This document shows, piece by piece, positions 1-11,260 of a stretch of 64,000 nt of DNA. The DNA comes from Antedon bifida (Eukaryota > Echinodermata > Crinoidea > Comatulida > Antedonidae): positions 20,338,501-20,402,500 of the forward strand of contig OY727094.1 of the NCBI GenBank assembly GCA_963402885.1. The letters are read 5' to 3'. Positions within the stretch are counted from its first letter, which is position 1. Each line of letters starts with the position of its first letter. The notes below the pieces were generated by a model that was given only the letters and a program-made list of their open reading frames with translations, made no database searches and had not been told where the DNA came from. Both the position numbers and the translations under genes were made by a program.

Positions 1-1370
1 TGTTAACAAGTTTTTTCGAAAATCACAAAATGGTCTAAAACGTCTCCAAATGCGATTTGAAGCTATTCTATACACTTTGATGTTTTATGGTAACAAGTTT
101 TTTCGAAAATCACAAAATGGTCTAAAACGTCTCCAAATGCGATTTGAAGCTATTCTAAGCACTTTGGTGTTTTTATGTTAACAAGTTTTTTCGAAAATCA
201 CAAAATGGTCTAAAATGTCTCCAAATGCGATTTGAAGCTATTCTGTACACTTTGATGTTTTGTGTGAAAAGTTTTGTCGAAATGCTCAAAATGGTCTAAA
301 ACGGGTTTTAATGTGATTTTAAGCACTTTGATGTTTTTGTGTAACCAAGTTTCATCGAAATCCTCAAAATGGTCTAAAACGTCTCCAAATGCGATTTGAA
401 GCTATTCTAAGCACTTTGGTGTTTTTATGTTAACAAGTTTTTTCGAAAATCACAAAATGCTCTAAAATGTCTCCAAATGCGATTTGAAGCTATTCTAAGC
501 ACTTTGGTGTTTTTATGTTAACAAGTTTTTTCGAAAATCACAAAATGGTCTAAAACGTCTCCAAATGCGATTTGAAGCTATTCTAAGCACTTTGGTGTTT
601 TTATGTTAACAAGGTTTTTCGAAAATCACAAAATGGTCTAAAACGTTTACAAATGCGATTTGAAGCTATTCTAAGCACTTTGGTGTTTTTATGTTAACAT
701 GTTTTTTCGAAAATCACAAAATGGTCTAAAATGTCTCCAAATGCGATTTGAAGCTATTCTAAGCACTTTGGTGTTTTTATGTTAACAAGTTTTTTCGAAA
801 ATCACAAAATGGTCTAAAACGTTTTTAAATACGATATTAAGCTATTTTGTGCTCTTTGATGTTTTTGTGTAAAAAATTTTTGTCGAAATGCTCAAAATGG
901 TCTAAAACGTTTTTAAATACGATATTAAGCTATTTTGTGACCTTTTATGTTTTTGTGTGAAAAGTTTAATCGAAATTCTCAAAATGGTCTAAAACGGTTT
1001 CTAATGTGAATTTAAGCACTTTGATGTTTTTGTGTAACCAAGTTTTTTTGAAAATCACAAAATGGTCTAAAACGTCTCCAAATGCGATTTGAAGCTATTC
1101 TGTACACTTTGATATTTTTATGTTAAAAAGTTTTTTCGAAATTCACAAAATGGTCTAAAACGTCTCCAAATGCGATTTGAAGCTATTCTTAGCACTTTGG
1201 TGTATAAATGTTAACAAGTTTTTTGGAAAATCACAAAATGGTCTAAAACGTCTCCAAATGCGATTTGAAGCTATTCTTAGCACTTTGGTGTTTTTATGTT
1301 AACAAGTTTTTCGAAAATCACAAAATGGTCTAAAACGTCTCCAAATGCGATTTGAAGCTATTCTAAGCAC
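1..1370. repeat. Segmental copy carrying the empty insertion site
   Basis: Positions 1-581 match 13513-14093 at offset 13512. From 582 onward the match resumes at 14940 with offset 14358, to about 1370. The 846-bp jump is exactly the retrotransposon fragment. Shared markers include CTATACAC with TTATGGTAAC, the class C unit near 300-375, the AAAATGCTCTAAAATG monomer, and the monomer with a CTACAAATG or TTACAAATG change just after the site. Small differences (ACGGG against ACGGT near 303, one extra T at about 15569) show that the copies are not identical. Confidence 0.9.
517..604. repeat. Class A monomer, type example (88 bp)
   Basis: This is a representative of the majority class, written here from GTTAAC to the base before the next GTTAAC at 605. 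In order it has GTTAAC, a short T run leading into TTCGAA, the shared core CAAAATGGTCTAAAAC, then GTCTCCAAATGCG, GAAGCTATTCTAAGCAC and a T-rich stretch. Frequent variants are AAAACG to AAAATG after the core, CTAAGCAC to CTGTACAC, AAGTTTTTTCG to AAGGTTTTTCG, and GGTG to GATG. The GTTAAC (HpaI) and TTCGAA (BstBI) sites recur at 88-bp spacing and predict a restriction ladder. Confidence 0.95.
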
Positions 1371-1560
1371 TTTGGTGTTTTTATGTTAACAAGTTTTTTC
1401 GAAAATCACAAAATGGTCTAAAATGTCTCCAAATGCGATTTGAAGCTATTCTAAGCACTTTGGTGTTTTTATGTTAACAAGTTTTTTCGAAAATCACAAA
1501 ATGGTCTAAAACGTCTCCAAATGCGATTTGAAGCTATTCTAAGCACTTTGGTGTTTTTAT

Positions 1561-1648
1561 GTTAACAAGGTTTTTCGAAAATCACAAAATGGTCTCAAAT
1601 ATCTAAAAATGCTATTTGAAGCTATTCTAAGCACTTTGGTGTTTTTAT
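1561..1648. repeat. Class A subtype with TCTCAAATATCTAAAAATGC
   Basis: This is an 88-bp monomer in which the region after the core reads TCTCAAATATCTAAAAATGC instead of TCTAAAACGTCTCCAAATGC, always together with AAGGTTTTTCG upstream. The same linked pair of changes recurs near 1920, 2096, 9855, 10210, 10735, 11090, 11265, 36445, 36800, 36975, 40600, 46825, 47180, 47705, 48060, 48238, 51020, 51375, 51810, 52165 and 52340. It is a diagnostic member of the 880-bp higher-order repeat. Confidence 0.9.
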
Positions 1649-4600
1649 GTTAACAAGTTTTTTCGAAAATCACAAAATGCTCTAAAATGTCTCCAAATGC
1701 GATTTGAAGCTATTCTAAGCACTTTGGTGTTTTTATATTAACAAGTTTTTTCGAAAATCACAAAATGGTCTAAAACGTCTCCAAATGCGATTTGAAGCTA
1801 TTCTAAGCACTTTGGTGTTTTTATGTTAACAAGTTTTTTCGAAAATCACAAAATGGTCTAAAACGTCTCCAAATGCGATTTGAAGCTATTCTAAGCACTT
1901 TGGTGTTTTTATGTTAACAAGGTTTTTCGAAAATCACAAAATGGTCTCAAATATCTAAAAATGCTATTTGAAGCTATTCTAAGCACTTTGGTGTTTTTAT
2001 GTTAACAAGTTTTTTCGAAAATCACAAAATGGTCTAAAACGTCTCCAAATGCGATTTGAAGCTATTCTAAGCACTTTGGTGTTTTTATGTTAACAAGGTT
2101 TTTCGAAAATCACAAAATGGTCTCAAATATCTAAAAATGCTATTTGAAGCTATTCTAAGCACTTTGGTGTTTTTATGTTAACAAGTTTTTTCGAAAATCA
2201 CAAAATGGTCTAAAACGTCTCCAAATGCGATTTGAAGCTATTCTAAGCACTTTGGTGTTTTTATGTTAACAAGTTTTTTCGGAAATCACAAAATGGTCTA
2301 AAACGTCTCCAAATGCGATTTGAAGCTATTCTGTACACTTTGATGTTTTTATGTTAACAAGTTTTTTCGAAAATCACAAAATGGTCTAAAACGTCTCCAA
2401 ATGCGATTTGAAGCTATTCTAAGCACTTTGGTGTTTTTATGTTAACAAGTTTTTTCGAAAATCACAAAATGGTCTAAAACGTCTCCAAATGCGATTTGAA
2501 GCTCTTCTAAGCACTTTGGTGTTTTTATGTTAACAAGTTTTTTCGAAAATCACAAAATGGTCTAAAATGTCTCCAAATGCGATTTGAAGCTATTCTGTAC
2601 ACTTTGATGTTTAGAGTGAAACATTTTTGTCGAAATGCTCAAAATGGTCTAAAACGTTTTTAAATACGATATTAAGCTATTTTGTGCTCTTTGGTGTTTT
2701 TGTGTGAAAAATTTTTGTCGAAATGCTTAAATTGGTCTAAAACGTTTTTAAATACGATATTAAGCTATTTTGTGCCCTTTGATGTTTTTGTGTGAAAAGT
2801 TTTATCGAAATGCTCAAAATGGTCTAAAACGGTTTCTAATGTGATTTTAAGCACTTTGATGTTTTTGTGTAACCAACTTTTTTCGAAAATCACAAAATGG
2901 TCTAAAACGTCTCCAAATGCGATTTGAAGCTATTCTAAGCACTTTGGTGTTTTTATGTTAACATGTTTTTTCGAAAATCACAAAATGGTCTAAAATGTCT
3001 CCAAATGCGATTTGAAGCTATTCTAAGCACTTTGGTGTTTTTATGTTAACAAGTTTTGTCGAAAATCACAAAATGGTCTAAAACGTTTTTAAATACGATA
3101 TTAAGCTATTTTGTGCTCTTTGATGTTTTTGTGTAAAAAATTTTTGTCGAAATGCTCAAAATGGTCTAAAACGTTTTTAAATACGATATTAAGCTATTTT
3201 GTGTCCTTTTATGTTTTTGTGTGAAAAGTTTAATCGAAATGCTCAAAGTGGTCTAAAACGGTTTCTAATGTGAATTTAAGCACTTTGATGTTTTTGTGTA
3301 ACCAAGTTTTTTTGAAAATCACAAAATGGTCTAAAACGTCTCCAAATGCGATTTGAAGCTATTCTGTACACTTTGATATTTTTATGTTAAAAAGTTTTTT
3401 CGAAATTCACAAAATGGTCTAAAACGTCTCCAAATGCGATTTGAAGCTATTCTTAGCACTTTGGTGTATAAATGTTTAACAAGTTTTTTGGAAAATCACA
3501 AAATGGTCTAAAACGTCTCCAAATGCGATTTGAAGCTATTCTTAGCACTTTCGTGTTTTTATGTTAACAAGTTTTTCGAAAATCACAAAATGGTCTAAAA
3601 CGTCTCCAAATGCGATTTGAAGCTATTCTAAGCACTTTGATGTTTTTATGTTAACAAGTTTTTTCGAAAATCACAAAATGGTCTAAAACGTCTCCAAATG
3701 CGATTTGAAGCTATTCTAAGCACTTTGGTGTTTTTATGTTAACAAGTTTTTTCGAAAATCACAAAATGGTCTAAAACGTCTCCAAATGCGATTTGAAGCT
3801 ATTCTAAGCACTTTGGTGTTTTTATGTTAACAAGTTTTTTCGAAAATCACAAAATGGTCTAAAATGTCTCCAAATGCGATTTGAAGCTATTCTGTACACT
3901 TTGATGTTTTGTGTGAAAAGTTTTGTCGAAATGTTCAAAATGGTCTAAAACGGTTTCTAATGTGATTTTAAGCACTTTGATGTTTTTGTGTAACCAAGTT
4001 TCATCGAAATCCTCAAAATGGTCTAAAACGTCTCCAAATGCGATTTGAAGCTATTCTAAGCAATTTGGTGTTTTTATGTTAACAAGTTTTTTCGAAAATC
4101 ACAAAATGCTCTAAAATGTCTCAAAATGCGATTTGAAGCTATTCTAAGCACTTTGGTGTTTTTATGTTAACAAGTTTTTTCGTGAATCATAAAATGGTCT
4201 AAAACGTCTCCAAATGCGTTTTGAAGCTATTCTAAGCACTTTGGTGTTTTTATGTTAACAAGTTATTTCGAAAATCACAAAATGGTCTAAAACGTATCCA
4301 AATGCGATTTGAAGCTATTCTAAGCACTTTGGTGTTTTTATGTTAACAAGTTTTTTTGAAAATCACAAAATGGTCCAAAACGTCTCCAAATGCGATTTGA
4401 AGCCATTCTAAGCACTTTGGTGTTTTTATGTTAACAAGTTATTTCGAAAATCACAAAATGGTCTAAAATGTCTCCAAATGCGATTTGAAGCTATTCTAAG
4501 CACTTTGTTGTTTTTATGTTAACAAGTTTTTTCGAAAATCACAAAATGGTCTAAAACGTCTCCAAATGCGATTTGAAGCTATTCTAAGCACTTTGGTGTT

Positions 4601-4732
4601 TTTATGTTAACAAATTTTTTCGAAAATCACAAAATGGTCTAAAATGTCTCCAAATGCGATTTAAAGCTATTCTGTACACTTTGATGTTTTGTGTGAAAAA
4701 TGTTTGTCGAAATGCTCAAAATGGTCTAAAAC

Positions 4733-4820
4733 GTTTTTAAATACGATATTAAGCTATTTTGTGCTCTTTGATGTTTTTGTGTGAAAAATTTTTGTCGAAA
4801 TGCTCAAAATGGTCTAAAAC
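4733..4820. repeat. Class B monomer, type example (88 bp)
   Basis: This is a diverged class recognised by GTTTTTAAATACGATATT, CTATTTTGTG and GTCGAAATGCTC. A hand alignment to class A needs no gap and gives about 19 differences in 88 positions. It lacks the GTTAAC and TTCGAA sites. The core CAAAATGGTCTAAAAC is unchanged. Class B copies usually come in pairs: the first reads GTGCTC, the second GTGCCC or GTGTCC. Confidence 0.93.
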
Positions 4821-4907
4821 GTTTTTAAATACGATATTAAGCTATTTTGTGCCCTTTGATGTTTTTGTGTGAAAAGTTTTATCGAAATGCTCAAAATGGT
4901 CTAAAAC

Positions 4908-4985
4908 GGTTTCTAATGTGATTTTAAGCACTTTGATGTTTTTGTGTAACCAAGTTTCATCGAAATCCTCAAAATGGTCTAAAAC
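4908..4985. repeat. Class C monomer, type example (78 bp)
   Basis: This is a short class, recognised by GGTTTCTAATGTGATTTTAAGCAC and GTGTAACCAAG. It measures 78 bp core to core (4907 to 4985). Aligned to class A it lacks 10 bp where A has AAGCTATTCTAAGC and C has a single AAGC, so the loss lies between two AAGC direct repeats. It nearly always follows a class B or a B-like hybrid and is followed by class A. Confidence 0.92.
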
Positions 4986-7900
4986 GTCTCCAAATGCGAT
5001 TTGAAGCTATTCTAAGCACTTTGGTGTTTTTATGTTAACAAGTTTTTTCGAAAATCACAAAATGCTCTAAAATGTCTCAAAATGCGATTTGAAGCTATTC
5101 TAAGCACTTTGGTGTTTTTATGTTAACAAGTTTTTTCGAAAATCACAAAATGGTCTAAAATGTCTCCAAATGCGATTTGAAGCTTTTCTAAGCACTTTGA
5201 TGTTTTGTGTGAAAAATTTTTGTCGAAATGCTCGAAATGGTCTAAAACGTTTTTAAATACGATATTAAGCTATTTTGTGCTCTTTGATGTTTTTGTGTAA
5301 AAAATGTTTGTCGAAATGCTCAAAATGGTCTAAAACGTTTTTAAATACGATATTAAGCTATTTTGTGTCCTTTTATGTATTTGTGTGAAAAGTTTAATCG
5401 AAATGCTCAAAATGGTCTAAAACGGTTTCTAATGTGAATTTAAGCATTTTGATGTTTTTGTGTAACCAAGTTTTTTTGAAAATCACAAAATGGTCTAAAA
5501 CGTCTCCAAATGCGATTTGAAGCTATTCTGTACACTTTGATGTTTTGTGTGAAAATTTTTTGTCGAAATGCTCAAAATGGTCTAAAACGGTTTCTAATGT
5601 GATTTTAAGCATTTTGATATTTTTGTGTAACCAAGTTTTTTTGAAAATCACAAAATGGTCTAAAACGTCTCCAAATGCGATTTGAAGCTATTCTTTGGTG
5701 TTTTTATGTTAACAAGTTTTTTCGAAAATCACAAAATGGTCTAAAATGTCTCCAAATGCGATTTGAAGCTATTCTAAGCACTTTGGTGTTTTTATGTTAA
5801 CAAGTTTTTTCGAAAATCACAAAATGGTCTAAAACGTCTCCAAATGCGATTTGAAGCTATTCTAAGCACTTTGGTGTTTTTATGTTAACAAGGTTTTTCG
5901 AAAATCAAAAAATGGTCTAAAACGTCTCCAAATGCGATTTGAAGCTATTCTAAGCACTTTGGTGTTTTTATGTTAACAAGTTTTTTCGGAAATCACAAAA
6001 TGGTCTAAAATGTCTCCAAATGCGATTTGAAGCTATTCTGTACACTTTGATGTTTTATGTGAAAAGTTTTGTCGAAATGCTCAAAATGGTCTAAAACGGT
6101 TTCTAATGTGATTTTAAGCACTTTGATGTTTTTGTGTAACCAAGTTTCATCGAAATCCTCAAAATGGTCTAAAACGTCTCCAAATGCGATTTGAAGCTAT
6201 TCTAAGCACTTTGGTGTTTTTATGTTAACAATTTTTTTCGAAAATCACAAAATGGTCTAAAACGTTTTTAAATACGATATTAAGCTATTTTGTGCACTTT
6301 GATGTTTTTGTGTGAAAAATTTTTGTCGAAATGCTTAAATTGGTCTAAAACGTTTTTAAATACGATATTAAGCTATTTTTGTGCCCTTTGATGTTTTTGT
6401 GTGAAAAGTTTTATCGAAATGCTCAAAGTGGTCTAAAACTGTTTCTAATGTGATTTTAAGCACTTTGATGTTTTTGTGTAACCAAGTTTCATCGAAATCC
6501 TCAAAATGGTCTAAAACGTCTCCAAATGCGATTTGAAGCTATTCTAAGCACTTTGGTGTTTTTATGTTAACAAGTTTTTTCGAAAATCACAAAATGCTCT
6601 AAAATGTCTCCAAATGCGATTTGAAGCTATTCTAAGCACTTTGGTGTTTTTATGTTAACAAGTTTTTTCGAAAATCACAAAATGGTCTAAAACGTCTCCA
6701 AATGCGATTTGAAGCTATTCTAAGCACTTTGATGTTTTTATGTTAACAAGGTTTTTCGAAAATCACAAAATGGTCTAAAACGTCTCCAAATGCGATTTGA
6801 AGCTATTCTAAGCACTTTGGTGTTTTTATGTTAACAAGTTTTTTCGAAAATCAAAAAATGGTCTAAAACGTTTCCAAATGCGATTTGAAGCTATTCTAAG
6901 CACTTTGGTGTTTTTATGTTAACAAGTTTTTTCGCAAAAAAAAATGGTCTAAAATGTCTCCAAATGCGATTTGAAGCTATTCTGTACACTTTGATGTTTT
7001 ATGTGAAAAGTTTTGTCGAAATGCTCAAAATGGTCTAAAACGGTTTCTAATGTGATTTTAAGCACTTTGATGTTTTTGTGTAACCAAGTTTCATCGAAAT
7101 CCTCAAAATGGTCTAAAACGTCTCCAAATCCGATTTGAAGCTATTCTACGCACTTTGGTGTTTTTATGTTAACAATTTTTTTCGAAAATCACAAAATGGT
7201 CTAAAACGTTTTTAAATACGATATTAAGCTATTTTGTGCTCTTTGATGTTTTTGTGTGAAAAATTTTTGTCGAAATGCTTAAATTGGTCTAAAACGTTTT
7301 TAAATACGATATTAAGCTATTTTGTGCCCTTTGATGTTTTTGTGTGAAAAGTTTTATCGAAATGCTCAAAATGGTCTAAAACGGTTTCTAATGTGATTTT
7401 AAGCACTTTGATGTTTTTGTGTAACCAAGTTTTTTTGAAAATCACAAAATGGTCTAAAACGTCTCCAAATGCGATTTGAAGCTATTCTAAGCACTTTGGT
7501 GTTTTTATGTTAACAAGTTTTTTCGAAAATCACAAAATGGTCTAAAACGTCTCCAAATGCGATTTGAAGCTATTCTAAGCACTTTGGTGTTTTTATGTTA
7601 ACATGTTTTTTCGAAAATCACAAAATGGTCTAAAATGTCTCCAAATGCGAATTGAAGCTATTCTAAGCACTTTGGTGTTTTTATGTTAACAAGTTTTTTC
7701 GAAAATCACAAAATGGTCTAAAACGTCTCCAAATGCGATTTGAAGCTATTCTAAGCACTTTGGTGTTTTTATGTTAACAAGTTTTTTCGAAAATCACAAA
7801 ATGGTCTAAAACGTCTCCAAATGCGATTTGAATCTATTCTAAGCACTTTGGTGTTTTTATGTTAACAAGTTTTTTCGAAAATCACAAAATGGTCTAAAAT

Positions 7901-9060
7901 GTCTCCAAATGCGATTTGAAGCTATTCTGTACACTTTGATGTTTTGTGTGAAAATTTTTTGTCGAAATGCTCAAAAGGGTCTAAAACGTTTTTAAATACG
8001 ATATTAAGCTATTTTGTGCTCTTTGATGTTTTTGAGTGAAAACTTTTTGTCGAAATGCTTAAATTGGTCTAAAACGTTTTTAAATACGATATTAAGCTAT
8101 TTTGTGCCCTTTGATGTTTTTGTGTGAAAAGTTTTATCGAAATGCTCAAAATGGTCTAAAACGGTTTCTAATGTGATTTTAAGCACTTTGATGTTTTTGT
8201 GTAACCAAGTTTTTTTGAAAATAACAAAATGGTCTAAAACGTCTCCAAATGCGATTTGAAGCTATTCTAAGCACTTTGTTGTTTTTATGTTAACAAGTTT
8301 TTTCGAAAATCACAAAATGGTCTAAAACGTCTCCAAATGCGATTTGAAGCTATTCTGTACACTTTGATGTTTTTATGTTAACAAGTTTTTTAGAAAATCA
8401 CAAAATGGTCTAAAACGTTTTTAAATACGATATTAAGCTATTTTGTGCTCTTTGATGTTTTTGTGTAAAATTTTTTTATCGAAATGCTCAAAATGGTCTA
8501 AAACGTTTTTAAATACGATATTAAGCTATTTTGTGTCCTTTTATGTTTTTGTGTGAAAAGTTTAATCGAAATGCTCAAAATGGTCTAAAACGGTTTCTAA
8601 TGTGAATTTAAGCACTTTGATGTTTTTGTGTAACCAAGTTTTTTTGAAAATCACAAAATGGTCTAAAACGTCTCCAAATGCGATTTGAAGCTATTCTGTA
8701 CACTTTGATATTTTTATGTTAAAACGTTTTTTCGAAATTCACAAAATGGTCTAAAACGTCTCCAAATGCGATTTGAAGCTATTCTTAGCACTTTGGTGTA
8801 TAAATGTTAACAAGTTTTTTGGAAAATCTCAAAATGGTCTAAAACGTCTCCAAATGCGATTTGAAGCTATTCTTAGCACTTTGGTGTTTTTATGTTAACA
8901 AGTTTTTCGAAAATCACAAAATGGTCTAAAACGTCTCCAAATGCGATTTGAAGCTATTCTAAGCACTTTGATGTTTTTATGGTAACAAGGTTTTTCGAAA
9001 ATCACAAAATGGTCTAAAACGTCTCCAAATGCGATTTGAAGCTATTCTAAGCACTTTGGT

Positions 9061-10375
9061 GTTTTTATGTTAACAAGTTTTTTCGAAAATCACAAAATGG
9101 TCTAAAACGTCTCCAAACGCGATTTGAAGCTATTCTAAGCACTTTGGTGTTTTTATGTTAACAAGTTTTTTCGAAAATCACAAAATGGTCTAAAATGTCT
9201 CCAAATGCGATTTGAAGCTATTCTGTACACTTTGATGTTTTGTGTGAAAAGTTTTGTCGAAATGCTCAAAATGGTCTAAAACGGTTTCTAATGTGATTTT
9301 AAGCACTTTGATGTTTTTGTGTAACCAAGTTTCATCGAAATCCTCAAAATGGTCTAAAACGTCTCCAAATGCGATTTGAAGCTATTCTAAGCACTTTGGT
9401 GTTTTTATGTTAACAAGTTTTTTCGAAAATCACAAAATGGTCTAAAACGTCTCCAAATGCGATTTGAAGCTATTCTAAGCACTTTGGTGTTTTTATGTTA
9501 ACGAGTTTTTTCGGAAATCACAAAATGGTCTAAAACGTCTCCAAATGCGATTTGAAGCTATTCTGTACACTTTGATGTTTTTATGTTAACAAGTTTTTTC
9601 GAAAATCACAAAATGGTCTAAAACGTCTCCAAATGCGATTTGAAGCTATTCTAAGCACTTTGGTGTTTTTATGTTAACAAGTTTTTTCGAAAATCACAAA
9701 ATGGTCTAAAACGTCTCCAAATGCGATTTGAAGCTCTTCTAAGCACTTTGGTGTTTTTATGTTAACAAGTTTTTTCGAAAATCACAAAATGGTCTAAAAC
9801 GTCTCCAAATGCGATTTGAAGCTATTCTAAGCACTTTGGTGTTTTTATGTTAACAAGGTTTTTCGAAAATCACAAAATGGTCTCAAATATCTAAAAATGC
9901 TATTTGAAGCTATTCTAAGCACTTTGGTGTTTTTATGTTAACAAGTTTTTTCGAAAATCACAAAATGCTCTAAAATGTCTCCAAATGCGATTTGAAGCTA
10001 TTCTAAGCACTTTGGTGTTTTTATATTAACAAGTTTTTTCGAAAATCACAAAATGGTCTAAAACGTCTCCAAATGCGATTTGAAGCTATTCTAAGCACTT
10101 TGGTGTTTTTATGTTAACAAGTTTTTTCGAAAATCACAAAATGGTCTAAAACGTCTCCAAATGCGATTTGAAGCTATTCTAAGCACTTTGGTGTTTTTAT
10201 GTTAACAAGGTTTTTCGAAAATCACAAAATGGTCTCAAATATCTAAAAATGCTATTTGAAGCTATTCTAAGCACTTTGGTGTTTTTATGTTAACAAGTTT
10301 TTTCGAAAATCACAAAATGGTCTAAAACGTCTCCAAATGCGATTTGAAGCTATTCTAAGCACTTTGGTGTTTTTA
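9061..10375. repeat. 1.3-kb segmental copy with CCAAACGCG marker
   Basis: This matches 35651-36965 at offset 26590 and 46034-47348 at a further 10383. Shared markers are CCAAACGCG (9113, 35703, 46086) and TTCGGAAATC (9513, 36103, 46486). It overlaps the start of the 880-bp higher-order repeat. Confidence 0.87.
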
Positions 10376-11260
10376 TGTTAACAAGTTTTTTCGGAAATCA
10401 CAAAATGGTCTAAAACGTCTCCAAATGCGATTTGAAGCTATTCTGTACACTTTGATGTTTTTATGTTAACAAGTTTTTTCGAAAATCACAAAATGGTCTA
10501 AAACGTCTCCAAATGCGATTTGAAGCTATTCTAAGCACTTTGGTGTTTTTATGTTAACAAGTTTTTTCGAAAATCACAAAATGGTCTAAAACGTCTCCAA
10601 ATGCGATTTGAAGCTCTTCTAAGCACTTTGGTGTTTTTATGTTAACAAGTTTTTTCGAAAATCACAAAATGGTCTAAAACGTCTCCAAATGCGATTTGAA
10701 GCTATTCTAAGCACTTTGGTGTTTTTATGTTAACAAGGTTTTTCGAAAATCACAAAATGGTCTCAAATATCTAAAAATGCTATTTGAAGCTATTCTAAGC
10801 ACTTTGGTGTTTTTATGTTAACAAGTTTTTTCGAAAATCACAAAATGCTCTAAAATGTCTCCAAATGCGATTTGAAGCTATTCTAAGCACTTTGGTGTTT
10901 TTATATTAACAAGTTTTTTCGAAAATCACAAAATGGTCTAAAACGTCTCCAAATGCGATTTGAAGCTATTCTAAGCACTTTGGTGTTTTTATGTTAACAA
11001 GTTTTTTCGAAAATCACAAAATGGTCTAAAACGTCTCCAAATGCGATTTGAAGCTATTCTAAGCACTTTGGTGTTTTTATGTTAACAAGGTTTTTCGAAA
11101 ATCACAAAATGGTCTCAAATATCTAAAAATGCTATTTGAAGCTATTCTAAGCACTTTGGTGTTTTTATGTTAACAAGTTTTTTCGAAAATCACAAAATGG
11201 TCTAAAACGTCTCCAAATGCGATTTGAAGCTATTCTAAGCACTTTGGTGTTTTTATGTTA
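9513..11260. repeat. 880-bp higher-order repeat, two tandem units
   Basis: Units start at 9513 and 10393, exactly 880 bp (10 monomers) apart. Each has the same ordered set of marked monomers: TTCGGAAATC with CTGTACAC, plain A, A with GCTCTTC, plain A, the TCTCAAATATC subtype, A with AAAATGCTCTAAAATG, A with TATATTAAC, plain A, a second TCTCAAATATC subtype, plain A. The second unit is followed by an extra TCTCAAATATC monomer rather than a third unit. Confidence 0.9.

Larger units (their letters stand above)
4646..4985. repeat. Ordered module: A/B hybrid, B, B, C (340 bp)
   Basis: Four monomers occur in fixed order. The hybrid at 4646-4732 begins as class A with CTGTACAC and ends as class B with GTGTGAAAAA and GTCGAAATGCTC. 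Class B monomers follow at 4733-4820 and 4821-4907 (87 bp), then class C at 4908-4985. The same order recurs many times, for example near 7930-8205, 11840-12135, 16670-16990, 20590-20880, 26840-27130, 39360-39665 and 43780-44050. A shorter form, hybrid then C without B, is found near 3890-4020 and in many other places. The module travels as a block, so it is a higher-order component rather than scattered variants. Confidence 0.85.
2345..5900. repeat. 3.5-kb segmental duplication, copy 1
   Basis: This matches 37047-40602 at the constant offset 34702, checked at a GCTCTTC monomer (2501), the unusual GTTTAGAGTGAAAC (2611-2622), GTATAAATGTTTAAC (about 3466-3480), AGCAATTTGG (about 4059) and GTGTGAAAATTTTTTG (about 5547). 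Near 5694 this copy has a 7-bp deletion (ATTCTTTGG in place of ATTCTAAGCACTTTGG). It diverges from its partner to the left of about 2340 and to the right of about 5900. Confidence 0.9.

Noticed and set aside
517..604. Monomer as a dimer of two 44-bp halves
   Set aside because: TCTAAGCAC and TCTAAAACG look alike, but they are not half a monomer apart and the flanks do not align.
517..604. TTTTCGAAAA and GTTAAC palindromes as a hairpin, terminator or operator
   Set aside because: They are short, have no loop, and occur in every class A monomer. No gene is nearby to regulate.
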